Positions 31,210 through 41,252 of a stretch of DNA of 64,000 bases are shown here, piece after piece (position 1 is the first letter of the stretch; each line of letters opens with the position of its first letter). The stretch spans positions 62,001-126,000 of the forward strand of contig NZ_NHRX01000043.1 in the NCBI RefSeq assembly GCF_016653115.1, in the 5' to 3' direction. The position numbers and the translations under genes are program-made. The DNA is from Rhodocyclus purpureus. GTDB taxonomy: Bacteria; Pseudomonadota; Gammaproteobacteria; Burkholderiales; Rhodocyclaceae. Under the pieces are notes generated by a model. The model was not told the DNA's origin, made no database searches, and worked only from the letters and a program-made list of their open reading frames with translations.

Positions 31210-32147
31210 GACGCTGAGTCCTTCTCCTCCGGCAAACCTCCCGCAGCGGGCGGAGCCCCGGCACCGGACAGGCCTTCGAGCAGCTTCAGGACAGCGATCG
31301 AGTCTTCCTCACCGAGGCCACAGCCGACCAGCGCGTTGAAGTACTGCGCGGTCGCCGCCGACAGCGGCGCGCAGACGCCCTGCTGGTGCGCGCACTGCAG
31401 CACGATGTTGAGGTCCTTCTGGTGCATCCAGGCCTTGAAGCCGGGCTTGAAGTTGCGATCGAGCATGCGCTGGCCGTGATTTTCGAGGATGCGCGAGCCG
31501 GCCGAACCGCCGAGCAGGGCCTCACGCACGCGCGCCGTATCGACGCCGTTGCGCGCAGCGAAGTTGAGCGCCTCGGCGACGGCGAGGACGCCGACGCCGG
31601 TGACGATCTGGTTGGCCGCCTTGGCCACCTGCCCGGCGCCGGAGTCGCCGACATGGACGATGTTGCGCCCCATGCACGCGAACGCCGGCTGTGCGAACGC
31701 GAAGGCATCGGCGTCGCCGCCGACCATGATCGACAGCGATCCGGCGATGGCGCCGACCTCGCCGCCGGACACCGGCGCGTCGAGGAAGGCGATGCCGCGC
31801 TCGCCCAAGCGCGCGCCGATGTCGCGCGCGGCCGCGGGCGCGATCGTGCTCATGTCCACGGCGACCAGGGGCGCCGCGAGCGGGTCGCGCAGCGCCAGCG
31901 CATCGGCGACGCCGCCCGCACCGAGCATCACCTGCTCGACGTCGGGCGCATCGGCGACGATCGAGATGACGAGGTCGGCGCCTGCGGCGGCGCTAGCCGC
32001 GCTCGCCGCGCAGTGCGCACCGGCCTCGGCCAGCGGCGCCATCGACTCGGCGCGACGCGCCCAGACCGTGAGTTCGTGCCCGCCGCGCAGCAGGTTCAAG
32101 GCCATCGGCCGTCCCATGATGCCGAGCCCGATAAAAGCAATCTTCAT
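31206..32147 (-). CDS. 3-hydroxyacid dehydrogenase family, tartronate semialdehyde reductase-like
   Basis: 313 residues. N-terminal Rossmann loop FIGLGIMGRPMALNL, substrate motif DAPVSGGEVGA, and the catalytic Lys in GAGQVAKAANQIV, then the helical C-terminal domain with FKAWMHQKDLNI. Closest in motif to GarR/GlxR (2-hydroxy-3-oxopropionate reductase, about 295 residues); it carries a short Ala/Gly-rich C-terminal tail. It would produce glycerate from tartronate semialdehyde in glyoxylate use, but 3-hydroxyisobutyrate dehydrogenase or GLYR succinic-semialdehyde reductase are alternatives. Overlaps the lipoprotein gene by 4 bp. Confidence 0.88.
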   Translation of the reverse strand: MKIAFIGLGIMGRPMALNLLRGGHELTVWARRAESMAPLAEAGAHCAASAASAAAGADLVISIVADAPDVEQVMLGAGGVADALALRDPLAAPLVAVDMSTIAPAAARDIGARLGERGIAFLDAPVSGGEVGAIAGSLSIMVGGDADAFAFAQPAFACMGRNIVHVGDSGAGQVAKAANQIVTGVGVLAVAEALNFAARNGVDTARVREALLGGSAGSRILENHGQRMLDRNFKPGFKAWMHQKDLNIVLQCAHQQGVCAPLSAATAQYFNALVGCGLGEEDSIAVLKLLEGLSGAGAPPAAGGLPEEKDSAS

Positions 32148-32332
32148 GCGTGCTATCCCCCTCTCCTCTCAGCCGCGACACTCCCTCGCGTGCGGCCCGT
32201 CATTGCACCACATCGCCGGGGAACCGGAAAGAGCGAACGATGATGGGGGCAACAGGCGCCTTACTCACAGAATCCGGGCGCAAGTCTGTGGATAAGCGCT
32301 GGACAACTGGCGTATCTGCCTGTGCGCAAAGG

Positions 32333-32356
32333 AAAAAACGGAACTGCCCGTTTTTT
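32333..32356. terminator. Bidirectional-looking terminator hairpin
   Basis: Nine-base-pair stem AAAAAACGG / CCGTTTTTT with a six-base loop. The run of six T (32351-32356) on the plus strand and of six T on the complementary strand would both serve as U-tracts. It lies between the reductase start and the aldehyde dehydrogenase stop, so it would mainly insulate minus-strand transcription coming from the right. Confidence 0.45.
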
Positions 32357-32539
32357 GTGCAGACGGCCAGCGGCGTCTCTGGAAATTGCCGGGGGCCTGC
32401 ACATTCGGGCCTGCCGGTCCTCCCACAAAAAGCGCGCGCGGCATCGGCCTCTCGTGGGAGGGCCGGAAGACCCGAACAAAGGACCTCACCGCCTCTCTCA
32501 GGCCGCAGGGTGGGGCCAGGAGCAGGACGCCAGAAGCAG

Positions 32540-32565
32540 CAAGGCCAACCCGAGGGTTGGCCTTG
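32540..32565 (-). terminator. GC-rich stem-loop after the half-length aldehyde dehydrogenase
   Basis: An 11-bp perfect stem CAAGGCCAACC / GGTTGGCCTTG with a CGAG tetraloop lies 28 bp after the stop of the aldehyde dehydrogenase gene. There is no clean U-tract, so it is either a weak intrinsic terminator or an RNA-stabilising end. Confidence 0.5.
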
Positions 32566-32593
32566 CCGTCAGTCAGCGAATAGTTCCGTCCGG

Positions 32594-33298
32594 TTACGGC
32601 GCCAGGAATTTCCTCTGCTGCCGCGCGGCGATGGCGGCGACGCGCTCGACCAGCTTCGTGTCGCCGACGCAGGCGATCGCGTCGATCCCGCTGGCCGCGC
32701 ACAGGCCATCGACAGAGGCCTCGTCGCCATGCACGATGTTGAAGACGCCGCCGGGGAAGCCGGCTTCGGCCAACACCTCGGCCAGCGCGAAGAGCGCCGA
32801 CGGCGCGTGCGGGCTCGGTTTCACCACCACCGTTGCACCGGCCGCCAGCGCGGCGAGCGCGCGCGCGAGCGGTGCGGCCAGCGGCGAATCGCGTCCGGCG
32901 ACGAGCGCGAGCACCGCCGGCGCCTCGCCCGACCGGCAGTCGCTCGCGGCGGCGCGCAAGGCGGCGACGGCAGCCGCGACCTCGGCCGCGGCGGCGTCGG
33001 CAGCGAAGCCGGTCTCCTCGCCGATCAGTCCGGCGAAGTGCGCGGCATAGCCGTCGAGCGCGTCGGCGGCCGCAGCCAGCAGTTTCGACCTGGCCTCGGC
33101 CGCGAGTGGTTGCCACGCCGCCAGGGCGCGCCTTGCGGCGTCGGCGGCGGCCTGCGCTTCGCCGGCGCCGGTAAGCGGCGTGCGGCGCAGCAACTTGCCG
33201 CTCGCATCGCGAACGTCGCAGAATTCCTGCACCATGGTCAGGAAGGGGTGGCCGTCGATCCACAGCGGGAGAACCAGGGCGTCGTGACGCACGTACAT
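32594..33298 (-). CDS. Truncated aldehyde dehydrogenase-family protein (N-terminal half only)
   Basis: 234 residues from the ATG at 33298 (AAAGGAAC upstream), against about 480-500 for the family. The N-terminal coenzyme-binding half is recognisable: PLWIDGHPF, an AAWQPLA...RSKLL stretch, TVVVKPSPHAPSALFALAEVLAEAGFPGGVFNIVHG and AIACVGDTKL (the VGST-like strand). It stops before the Glu and Cys catalytic region, so it cannot be a normal dehydrogenase. The downstream DNA shows no remnant of the missing half. The most similar full-length group is methylmalonate-semialdehyde dehydrogenase. It may be a pseudogene fragment or a non-catalytic NAD-binding paralogue; clean start and stop favour expression. 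Confidence 0.75.
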   Translation of the reverse strand: MYVRHDALVLPLWIDGHPFLTMVQEFCDVRDASGKLLRRTPLTGAGEAQAAADAARRALAAWQPLAAEARSKLLAAAADALDGYAAHFAGLIGEETGFAADAAAAEVAAAVAALRAAASDCRSGEAPAVLALVAGRDSPLAAPLARALAALAAGATVVVKPSPHAPSALFALAEVLAEAGFPGGVFNIVHGDEASVDGLCAASGIDAIACVGDTKLVERVAAIAARQQRKFLAP

Positions 33299-33330
33299 TT
33301 TGTTCCTTTCTCGATGCGTGGCGTGCACGC

Positions 33331-34479
33331 TCAGGCGCTGGTCGTCGTCCGCCGGTTGGCCATCGTGCTTTCGATCCAGCGCTTGATGCGGTTGGCGTCG
33401 CCGATGCGCGTCAGGCTGCCCACCGAATCGAGGAGGACGATCACGACCGGCTTGTCGGCGACGCGCGCCTGCATCACCAGGCACTTGCCCGCCTCGTGGA
33501 TGTAACCGGTCTTAGACAGGTGGATTTCCCAGTCGTCGCTCTTCACCAGGCGGTTGGTGTTCGTGTACCCGATCGAGCGCCGGCCGACGTCGACGTTCGA
33601 TCCGGCAGTCGTCGAGAACTCGCGGATGAGCGGATAGCGCGCCGCCGCCTCGACCATCTTCGCCAGGTCGCGCGCCGTCGACACGTTCTCGCTCCTCAAG
33701 CCGGTCGGGTCGAAAAACTGGGTGTGCGTCATGCCGAGCGCCGCCGCCTTCCGGTTCATCGCCGCGACGAAGGCGTCGAGACCGCCCGGATAATGGCGCG
33801 CCAGCGCGTGCGCGGCACGGTTTTCCGAAGACATCAGCGCCAGCAGCAGGGCGTTCTCGCGCGACAGGCTAGCTCCCACCGGCAGCCGCGAGCGGCTGTT
33901 GCGCAGGGTATCGACGTCGTCCCGGGTGATCTCGATCGTCTCGCTCATGTCGGGCCGGCTGTCGAGGACGACCATCGCCGTCATCAGCTTGGTGATCGAA
34001 GCGATCGGCGCAACCACGTCGGCGTTCTTCTGATAGACCGGCTGACCGCCGCTCTGGTCGATGACCAGCGCCGCGTTGGAACGGAGGGCAAGCTGTTGCG
34101 GCGATGGCTGGCCGGCCAGCGACGACGAGGACGCCACCATCCCGGTAACGGCAGCCGCTCCGACAGCCGCCCCGACGAGGCGCGGCTGCAGGGCGGAGGC
34201 CGGCGCCGGAGCGAGACGGGCGGACGCCGTCGGCGTCGCCAGCACTTTCGTGAGCCGCTGCGTTTCCCTCTTCGGGGCCGCATACCTCAACCGCTGCGTT
34301 GCCTTCCTGGCCTGGACGCCGCGCTTGACAGCCGCCTTCACGGGTTTCTGCGCCTTCTTGCCCTGCACCTTGACCTGCGCCGCCTTCTGCTGCGTTGCCG
34401 CCTGCGCCGGAGCGATCGCGACGAGATTCACGCCAAGCAGCGACGCAGCGAGAAAGGCTGCAGCAAACTTGGACCTCAT
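33331..34479 (-). CDS. pbpG: D-alanyl-D-alanine endopeptidase (PBP7-type), peptidase S11
   Basis: 382 residues from the ATG at 34479 (GGGAGGGG upstream). Signal peptide MRSKFAAAFLAASLLG... ending near APAQAA. A Lys-rich basic linker (KVQGKKAQKPVKAAVKRG) of about 100 residues precedes the catalytic domain. The three penicillin-binding motifs are present: SITK (SxxK), SEN (SxN) and KTG in HLSKTGYIHEAG. It trims peptidoglycan cross-links in the periplasm. The basic linker is longer than in E. coli PbpG (about 310 residues) and may bind wall or DNA-like polyanions. It is followed 32 bp later by the truncated aldehyde dehydrogenase. Confidence 0.93.
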   Translation of the reverse strand: MRSKFAAAFLAASLLGVNLVAIAPAQAATQQKAAQVKVQGKKAQKPVKAAVKRGVQARKATQRLRYAAPKRETQRLTKVLATPTASARLAPAPASALQPRLVGAAVGAAAVTGMVASSSSLAGQPSPQQLALRSNAALVIDQSGGQPVYQKNADVVAPIASITKLMTAMVVLDSRPDMSETIEITRDDVDTLRNSRSRLPVGASLSRENALLLALMSSENRAAHALARHYPGGLDAFVAAMNRKAAALGMTHTQFFDPTGLRSENVSTARDLAKMVEAAARYPLIREFSTTAGSNVDVGRRSIGYTNTNRLVKSDDWEIHLSKTGYIHEAGKCLVMQARVADKPVVIVLLDSVGSLTRIGDANRIKRWIESTMANRRTTTSA

Positions 34480-34622
34480 CAGCCCCTCCCGAAACAAATG
34501 CTCAAAAACAAAGTTTAGCACCCGCGGCGAGAACAAGACAATCGGAAGCAAAAGACAAGCCCGAAGAATCATATGCTTGCAGGCGCGACTTGAGACGCTG
34601 AATGAAGACCACTCGCATCGTG

Positions 34623-36908
<2,286 letters not shown>

Positions 36909-36988
36909 GGCTTGGCTTTCCTTCACGGGGAGTGGCGAGGATGCTGCGGGACCGGCGATGCACGCGTCAGCATCCGAAAAGAGGCGCG

Positions 36989-36997
36989 ACTATAGCA
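36989..36997 (-). promoter_or_regulatory. Extended -10 promoter of maeB
   Basis: On the minus strand, TGCTATAGT forms an extended -10 (TG-n-TATAGT), about 80 bp before the maeB ATG; the -35 is poor, as expected for this class. Predicted start near 36982. Confidence 0.4.
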
Positions 36998-37054
36998 TCA
37001 CCGCCACGCCGGCAGCGCGGCCACTGCCGGCAAACCTTCCCCGGCAGCGATTTA

Positions 37055-37063
37055 TGGGATAAT
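37055..37063 (+). promoter_or_regulatory. Extended -10 promoter of pckG
   Basis: TGGGATAAT (TG-n-GATAAT, five of six -10 bases) with no recognisable -35. A start near 37070 gives a leader of about 200 nt. No strong Shine-Dalgarno precedes the pckG ATG at 37269. Confidence 0.35.
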
Positions 37064-37268
37064 TACGCCACAGTGACAGCATACGAAATATGCATAACGA
37101 CTGTCGCAGCAGCGAGGCCTCCGCCACCGACAACAGCCGTACATCCGCCCGCCGCGTCCGACGCCTTTCTCGACCGGATATCGCCGGAATTCTCCGACGC
37201 CCCGGCCGCGCGCGCCGCGCCGCCCGCGACGACTCCCGCTTTCCGTTCCGTCATGAAAGTGCATCGCC

Positions 37269-39119
37269 ATGAGTGAAACCCTTGCCATCAACGTTCCCGA
37301 ATACGTCAAGCATCAAGGCCTGATCAAGTGGGTCAGCGACATCGCTGCGCTGACGCGGCCCGAGCGCGTCGTCTGGGCCGACGGCTCGCAGGAAGAGTAC
37401 GACCGCCTCTGTAACGAGATGGTCGAAGCGGGTACCTTCATCCGCCTCAACCCGGAGAAGCGTCCGAACTCCTTCCTCGCCTTCTCCGACCCTTCCGACG
37501 TCGCGCGCGTCGAGGACCGCACCTACATCTGCTCGGAGAAGAAGGAAGACGCCGGCCCGACCAACAACTGGGAAGACCCGGCCACGATGCGCGCCACCCT
37601 GAACGGCCTGTTCGACGGCTGCATGCAGGGCCGCACCATGTACGTGATCCCGTTCTCGATGGGCCCGCTCGGCTCGCCGATCGCGCACATCGGCTTCGAG
37701 ATCACCGACAGCCCCTACGTCGTCGTCAGCATGCGCACGATGACGCGCATGGGCCGCGCGGTCTATGACGTGCTCGGCACCGACGGCGAGTTCGTCCCCT
37801 GCGTGCACACCGTCGGCGCACCGCTGCAACCCGGCGAGAAAGACTCGCGCTGGCCGTGCAACCCGACCGTCAAGTACATCGTGCACTACCCCGAGACGCG
37901 CGAGATCTGGTCCTACGGTTCGGGCTACGGCGGCAACGCGCTGCTCGGCAAGAAGTGCTTCGCGCTGCGCATCGCCTCGAACATGGCGCGCGATCAGGGC
38001 TGGCTCGCCGAACACATGCTGATCCTCGGCGTCGAATCGCCGCAGGGTGAGAAGACCTACGTCGCCGCTGCGTTCCCGTCGGCCTGTGGCAAGACCAACT
38101 TCGCGATGCTGATCCCGCCGAAGACGATGGACGGCTGGAAGATCACCACCATCGGCGACGACATCGCCTGGATCAAGCCGCGCGTCGATGCCGACGGCGT
38201 CACCCGCTTCTACGCGATCAACCCGGAAGCCGGCTTCTTCGGCGTCGCCCCCGGCACCTCGGAGAAGACCAACTTCAACGCGCTGGCGACCCTCAAGGAA
38301 AACATCATCTTCACCAACGTCGCGCTGACCGACGACGGCGACGTGTGGTGGGAAGGCCTGACCAAGGAAGCGCCCGCGCACCTGATCGACTGGCAGGGCA
38401 AGGACTGGACGCCGGAAGACGGCAAGAACGGGCGCAAGGCCGCGCACGCCAACTCGCGCTTCACCGCCCCGGCCAGCCAGTGCCCGTCGATCGACCCGGC
38501 CTGGCAGGACCCCGCCGGCGTACCGATCTCGGCGTTCATCTTCGGCGGTCGTCGTGCCACCACCGTGCCGCTGGTCTACCAGGCGTTCAACTGGAACTAC
38601 GGCGTGTACATGGCCGCGACGCTCGGCTCGGAAACGACCGCCGCCGCCTTCGGCGCGCAGGGCGTCGTCCGCCGCGACCCGTTCGCGATGCTGCCCTTCT
38701 GCGGCTACCACATGGGCGACTACTTCAACCACTGGCTGAAGATGGGCAAGACGGTCGACGCGACGCCGAAGATCTTCTGCGTGAACTGGTTCCGCCTCGA
38801 CGAGAACGGCAACTTCATGTGGCCGGGCTTCGGCGACAACATGCGCGTCCTGAAGTGGATCGTCGAACGCTGCAAGGGCAGCGTCGGCGCCAAGGAAACG
38901 GTGCTCGGCTGGATGCCGAAGTTCGAGGACATCGACTGGGCCGGCACCGACGTGAACAAGCCCGAATTCGACGCGCTGACCACCGTCGACGTCGAGGCCT
39001 GGAAGTCCGAACTCGCCGGCCACAAGGAATGGTTCGAGAAGATGGGCGAAAAGCTGCCGCGCGAATTCACCCTGAAGCGCGAACTGTTCGAACTGGCGCT
39101 GTTCAAGAACGCCGACTGA
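37269..39119 (+). CDS. pckG: Phosphoenolpyruvate carboxykinase (GTP)
   Basis: 616 residues, the normal length of the GTP class. It interconverts oxaloacetate and PEP. The GTP-class active-site loop [13 protein letters not shown] (with its reactive Cys) lies near residue 275; [35 protein letters not shown] and [15 protein letters not shown] with the guanine-site region are all intact. The GTP enzyme in a proteobacterium, next to maeB, is notable since many use the ATP type. In polyphosphate/glycogen-accumulating relatives this node handles anaerobic-aerobic shifts. The gene is followed by a toxin-antitoxin pair. Confidence 0.97.
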   Translation: MSETLAINVPEYVKHQGLIKWVSDIAALTRPERVVWADGSQEEYDRLCNEMVEAGTFIRLNPEKRPNSFLAFSDPSDVARVEDRTYICSEKKEDAGPTNNWEDPATMRATLNGLFDGCMQGRTMYVIPFSMGPLGSPIAHIGFEITDSPYVVVSMRTMTRMGRAVYDVLGTDGEFVPCVHTVGAPLQPGEKDSRWPCNPTVKYIVHYPETREIWSYGSGYGGNALLGKKCFALRIASNMARDQGWLAEHMLILGVESPQGEKTYVAAAFPSACGKTNFAMLIPPKTMDGWKITTIGDDIAWIKPRVDADGVTRFYAINPEAGFFGVAPGTSEKTNFNALATLKENIIFTNVALTDDGDVWWEGLTKEAPAHLIDWQGKDWTPEDGKNGRKAAHANSRFTAPASQCPSIDPAWQDPAGVPISAFIFGGRRATTVPLVYQAFNWNYGVYMAATLGSETTAAAFGAQGVVRRDPFAMLPFCGYHMGDYFNHWLKMGKTVDATPKIFCVNWFRLDENGNFMWPGFGDNMRVLKWIVERCKGSVGAKETVLGWMPKFEDIDWAGTDVNKPEFDALTTVDVEAWKSELAGHKEWFEKMGEKLPREFTLKRELFELALFKNAD

Positions 39120-39218
39120 GCGAGGCCCTGATCCTCACCTGAGTTGTACGACGGCCACCGCGAGGTGGCCGTTTTCATTGGGAGCGATCACCTTGCAATA
39201 TCTCGCGAAAAAGAACAG

Positions 39219-39236
39219 ACTAGTCTTATGACTAGT
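39219..39236 (+). promoter_or_regulatory. Inverted-repeat operator before the Phd/PIN toxin-antitoxin pair
   Basis: ACTAGTC-TTAT-GACTAGT is a perfect 7-bp inverted repeat with a 4-base spacer, ending 15 bp before the antitoxin ATG at 39252. Its position matches the usual site where Phd/YefM-type antitoxins repress their own operon. TTGCAA at 39193-39198 is a possible -35. Confidence 0.5.
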
Positions 39237-39251
39237 TATAGGAGTGAAACC

Positions 39252-39509
39252 ATGCACACTTGGCCTGTTCAGGACGCAAAAGCTCGTTTCAGTGAGTTCC
39301 TTGCCGCGTGCATCGAGGAAGGGCCTCAGATGGTGACCAAGCGCGGCGCCGAAGCTGCTGTACTCGTTCCGGTCGAGGTGTGGCGCAGATTGCAGACCTC
39401 GGCCAAGCCCTCGTTGAAAGAGCTGCTTTTGTCGGACGTCGGGCGCACGGACCTGGTTTTGCCGGCGCGCGGACAAGCGCGACGTCGGCATGTGCAAGCA
39501 ATGGACTGA
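39252..39509 (+). CDS. Phd/YefM-family antitoxin
   Basis: 85 residues from the ATG at 39252, which has AGGAGTG seven bases upstream; earlier in-frame starts run through the operator. The N-terminal MHTWPVQDAKARFSEFL is the Phd/YefM DNA-binding fold, with the GPQMVTKRGAEAAVLVPVEVW strand pair. The C-terminal tail (PARGQARRR) is the disordered part that would wrap the toxin. It sits 3 bp upstream of the PIN-domain gene. Expected to neutralise the toxin and autorepress at the adjacent inverted repeat. Confidence 0.9.
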   Translation: MHTWPVQDAKARFSEFLAACIEEGPQMVTKRGAEAAVLVPVEVWRRLQTSAKPSLKELLLSDVGRTDLVLPARGQARRRHVQAMD

Positions 39510-39512
39510 GCC

Positions 39513-39947
39513 ATGTATCTGCTCGACACGAACGTCATCTCCGAACTGCGCAGGCCAAAACCGCATGCTGCTGTGCTCGCCTGGATCGAGGCTGCAGACG
39601 ACAAGGATCTCTACCTATCGGCGGTGACGATCGGCGAAATTCAAGCAGGGATCGAGCTCACGCGCGAGCAGGATGTCGAAAAAGCGCGGCAGATCGAGCA
39701 ATGGCTGGATCTTGTCGCCGGGACTTATAACGTCCTGCCGATGGACGCTGCCGTTTTTCGGGCTTGGGCGAAGCTCATGCACAAGACCTCAGAAACACTG
39801 TATGAAGATGCAATGATAGCCGCCACCGCCAAAGCTCATGGATTGACGGTAGTGACGCGCAACGTCGCCGACTTTCGCAACTTTGGCGTGAAGCTGCTGA
39901 ACCCTTTCGCCAGCACTTCGCAATCAAGTATACCGTCACCGGAATAG
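39513..39947 (+). CDS. PIN-domain toxin, VapC/FitB type
   Basis: 144 residues. PIN acidic residues are all visible: Asp in YLLDTNVISEL (residue 6), Glu in TIGEIQAGI, Asp in YEDAMIAATA and Asp in VTRNVADF. They would hold metal for RNA cleavage. It starts 3 bp after the antitoxin stop. The FitB-like pairing of PIN with a Phd-type antitoxin is common. The stop lies 4 bp before the aminotransferase ATG, so the aminotransferase may ride on this operon's transcript. Confidence 0.92.
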   Translation: MYLLDTNVISELRRPKPHAAVLAWIEAADDKDLYLSAVTIGEIQAGIELTREQDVEKARQIEQWLDLVAGTYNVLPMDAAVFRAWAKLMHKTSETLYEDAMIAATAKAHGLTVVTRNVADFRNFGVKLLNPFASTSQSSIPSPE

Positions 39948-39951
39948 CATC

Positions 39952-41127
39952 ATGCTCAAAGCCGCCCCCCGCGTCGCCGATATCGCCCCCTTCCACGTCA
40001 TGGAACTGCTGGCCAAGGCGCAAGCCCTCGAAGCCGAGGGCCGCGACATCGTCCACCTCGAAGTCGGCGAACCCGATTTCCCGACGCCGGAGACTATCGT
40101 CGCCGCCGCTCAGGCGTTTCTCGCCGGCGGGCGCGTCCCCTACACCTCGGCGCTCGGCCTGCCCGAACTGCGACAGGCGATCTCAGACTTCTACCGCAGT
40201 CGCCACGGCATCGCGGTGCCTGCCTCGCGCATCGTCGTCACTGCCGGCGCCTCCGGCGCGCTCCTGCTGGCGCTCGCCTGCCTCGCCCGCCCCGGCGGCG
40301 AGTGGCTGCTCACCGACCCCGGTTATCCGTGCAACCGCCACTTCGTGCGCGCCTTCGAGGGCGTTCCGGTCAGCATCCCGGTCTCGGCAGCGAAGCACTT
40401 CCAGCTCGGCGCCGCCGACCTCGCCGCGCATTGGAACGAGAGAAGCGTCGGCACCCTGCTCGCGTCGCCGGCCAATCCGACCGGAACGCTGATCCCGCCG
40501 GCAGAACTCGCCGCCATCGCCGACTTCGTCCGCTCGCGCGACGGCGCGCTGATCGTCGATGAGATCTACCAGGGCCTGTGCTTCGATACCGACGCGCAGA
40601 CCGCGCTGGCCCTGGGCGACGCGTGCAGCGAGAATCTCTTCGTCGTGAACAGCTTCTCGAAGTATTTCGGGATGACCGGCTGGCGGCTCGGCTGGCTGGT
40701 CGTCCCCGAGGCCTTCGTGCGCGACCTGGAGAAACTCGCGCAAAACCTGTTCATCGCGCCATCGACGATCGCGCAGCACGCGGCGCTCGCCGCCTTCGCG
40801 CCGGAGACGATCGCCATCTGCGAAGAACGCCGCGCCGAATTCTGCCGCCGCCGCGACTTTCTGCTGCCCAAGCTCGAAGAACTCGGCTTCGTCATCCCGG
40901 CGCGACCCGACGGCGCCTTCTACCTCTACGCCGACTGCAGCCGTTTCACCGACGACAGCCAGCGCTTCGCGCACGCGCTGCTCGAAAAGGTCGGCGTCGC
41001 GGTCACCCCGGGGATCGACTTCGGCAGCCATCAGGCGGAAAGGCACCTGCGCGTGTCGACGACGAGCCCGATCGAGCGGCTCGGCGAAGCGGTGGAACGG
41101 ATTCGTTACTTTTTAGGGACAGTATGA
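39952..41127 (+). CDS. PLP-dependent class I/II aminotransferase
   Basis: 391 residues, fold type I. Visible: LEVGEPDFPTP near residue 38, TAGASGALLLAL, SPANPTGT, IVDEIYQGL, and the PLP Lys in NSFSKYFGMTGWRLGW near 238. The family includes aspartate, alanine and aromatic aminotransferases; substrate cannot be assigned. It begins 4 bp after the toxin stop. The last residues (YFLGTV and the stop) are encoded within a 25-bp palindrome whose other strand supplies the end of the menA fragment. Confidence 0.9.
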   Translation: MLKAAPRVADIAPFHVMELLAKAQALEAEGRDIVHLEVGEPDFPTPETIVAAAQAFLAGGRVPYTSALGLPELRQAISDFYRSRHGIAVPASRIVVTAGASGALLLALACLARPGGEWLLTDPGYPCNRHFVRAFEGVPVSIPVSAAKHFQLGAADLAAHWNERSVGTLLASPANPTGTLIPPAELAAIADFVRSRDGALIVDEIYQGLCFDTDAQTALALGDACSENLFVVNSFSKYFGMTGWRLGWLVVPEAFVRDLEKLAQNLFIAPSTIAQHAALAAFAPETIAICEERRAEFCRRRDFLLPKLEELGFVIPARPDGAFYLYADCSRFTDDSQRFAHALLEKVGVAVTPGIDFGSHQAERHLRVSTTSPIERLGEAVERIRYFLGTV

Positions 41128-41140
41128 ATCAAACTGTCCC
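41116..41140. repeat. 25-bp near-perfect palindrome at the aminotransferase stop
   Basis: GGGACAGT and ACTGTCCC arms of 8 bp flank a nine-base centre (ATGAATCAA). The TGA stop of the aminotransferase lies inside on the plus strand. On the minus strand the same element gives the sequence LGTV plus stop to the degraded menA fragment. It can act as a transcription terminator for both directions and resembles REP-like elements. Confidence 0.6.
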
Positions 41141-41252
41141 GAGAATCAGGCCGGCGCGGAGCAGGAGGCAGCAGACGAACTGCAGCTGCACGGTCCTGGC
41201 GAGCAGCTCGTTGAACGCAGGCCCCGGCTCCTAGCGCCGGAAGCGGCCGACC
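41141..41252 (-). pseudogene. Degraded duplicate of the menA 3' end
   Basis: About 112 bp aligns with 57428-57539, the last ~37 codons of the intact menA, in the same orientation and frame. Shared stretches include GGTCCTGGCGAGCAGCTCG and GCCGGAAGCGGCCGACC. By eye about 85% of bases agree, with small indels. Read on the minus strand it gives AVGRFRR, an in-frame stop, then FNELLART and LLLRAGLIL, matching the end of MenA. Homology stops near 41252. It marks the left edge of the adhesin/secretion block. Confidence 0.8.

Larger units (their letters stand above)
32148..32593. other. 446-bp intergenic region with hairpins and a DnaA-box-like 9-mer
   Basis: No credible gene. It holds a TGTGGATAA (32287-32295, the complement of TTATCCACA); an A/T-rich hairpin AAAAAACGG/CCGTTTTTT (32333-32356) that could end transcription in either direction; a 13-bp inverted pair CCGGTCCTCCCAC / GTGGGAGGGCCGG (32414-32426 and 32454-32466); and a strong hairpin at 32540-32565. 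Part of it (32394-32426) resembles sequence after tgt at 60966-60996. Confidence 0.6.
36909..37268. other. 360-bp divergent regulatory region between maeB and pckG
   Basis: No gene. Carries the extended -10 elements listed for maeB and pckG, about 60 bp apart. The segment between 37064 and 37268 would be a roughly 200-nt 5' leader of pckG, long enough for regulation; I do not recognise a known riboswitch in it. An inverted pair TGCCGGCA-like / CCGGCA occurs near 37008-37047. Confidence 0.5.

Noticed and set aside
32287-32306. Chromosome replication origin
   Set aside because: Only one perfect and one weak DnaA-box-like site, with no AT-rich unwinding region and no dnaA/dnaN/gidA neighbours.
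36932-37276. Small plus-strand gene in the maeB-pckG gap
   Set aside because: Pro/Arg-rich open frame without ribosome-binding site, overlapping the promoter elements and the start of pckG.
37251-39023. A minus-strand open frame (about 590 codons) opposite pckG
   Set aside because: Shadow of pckG; low-complexity Val/Asp/Arg composition and no motif.
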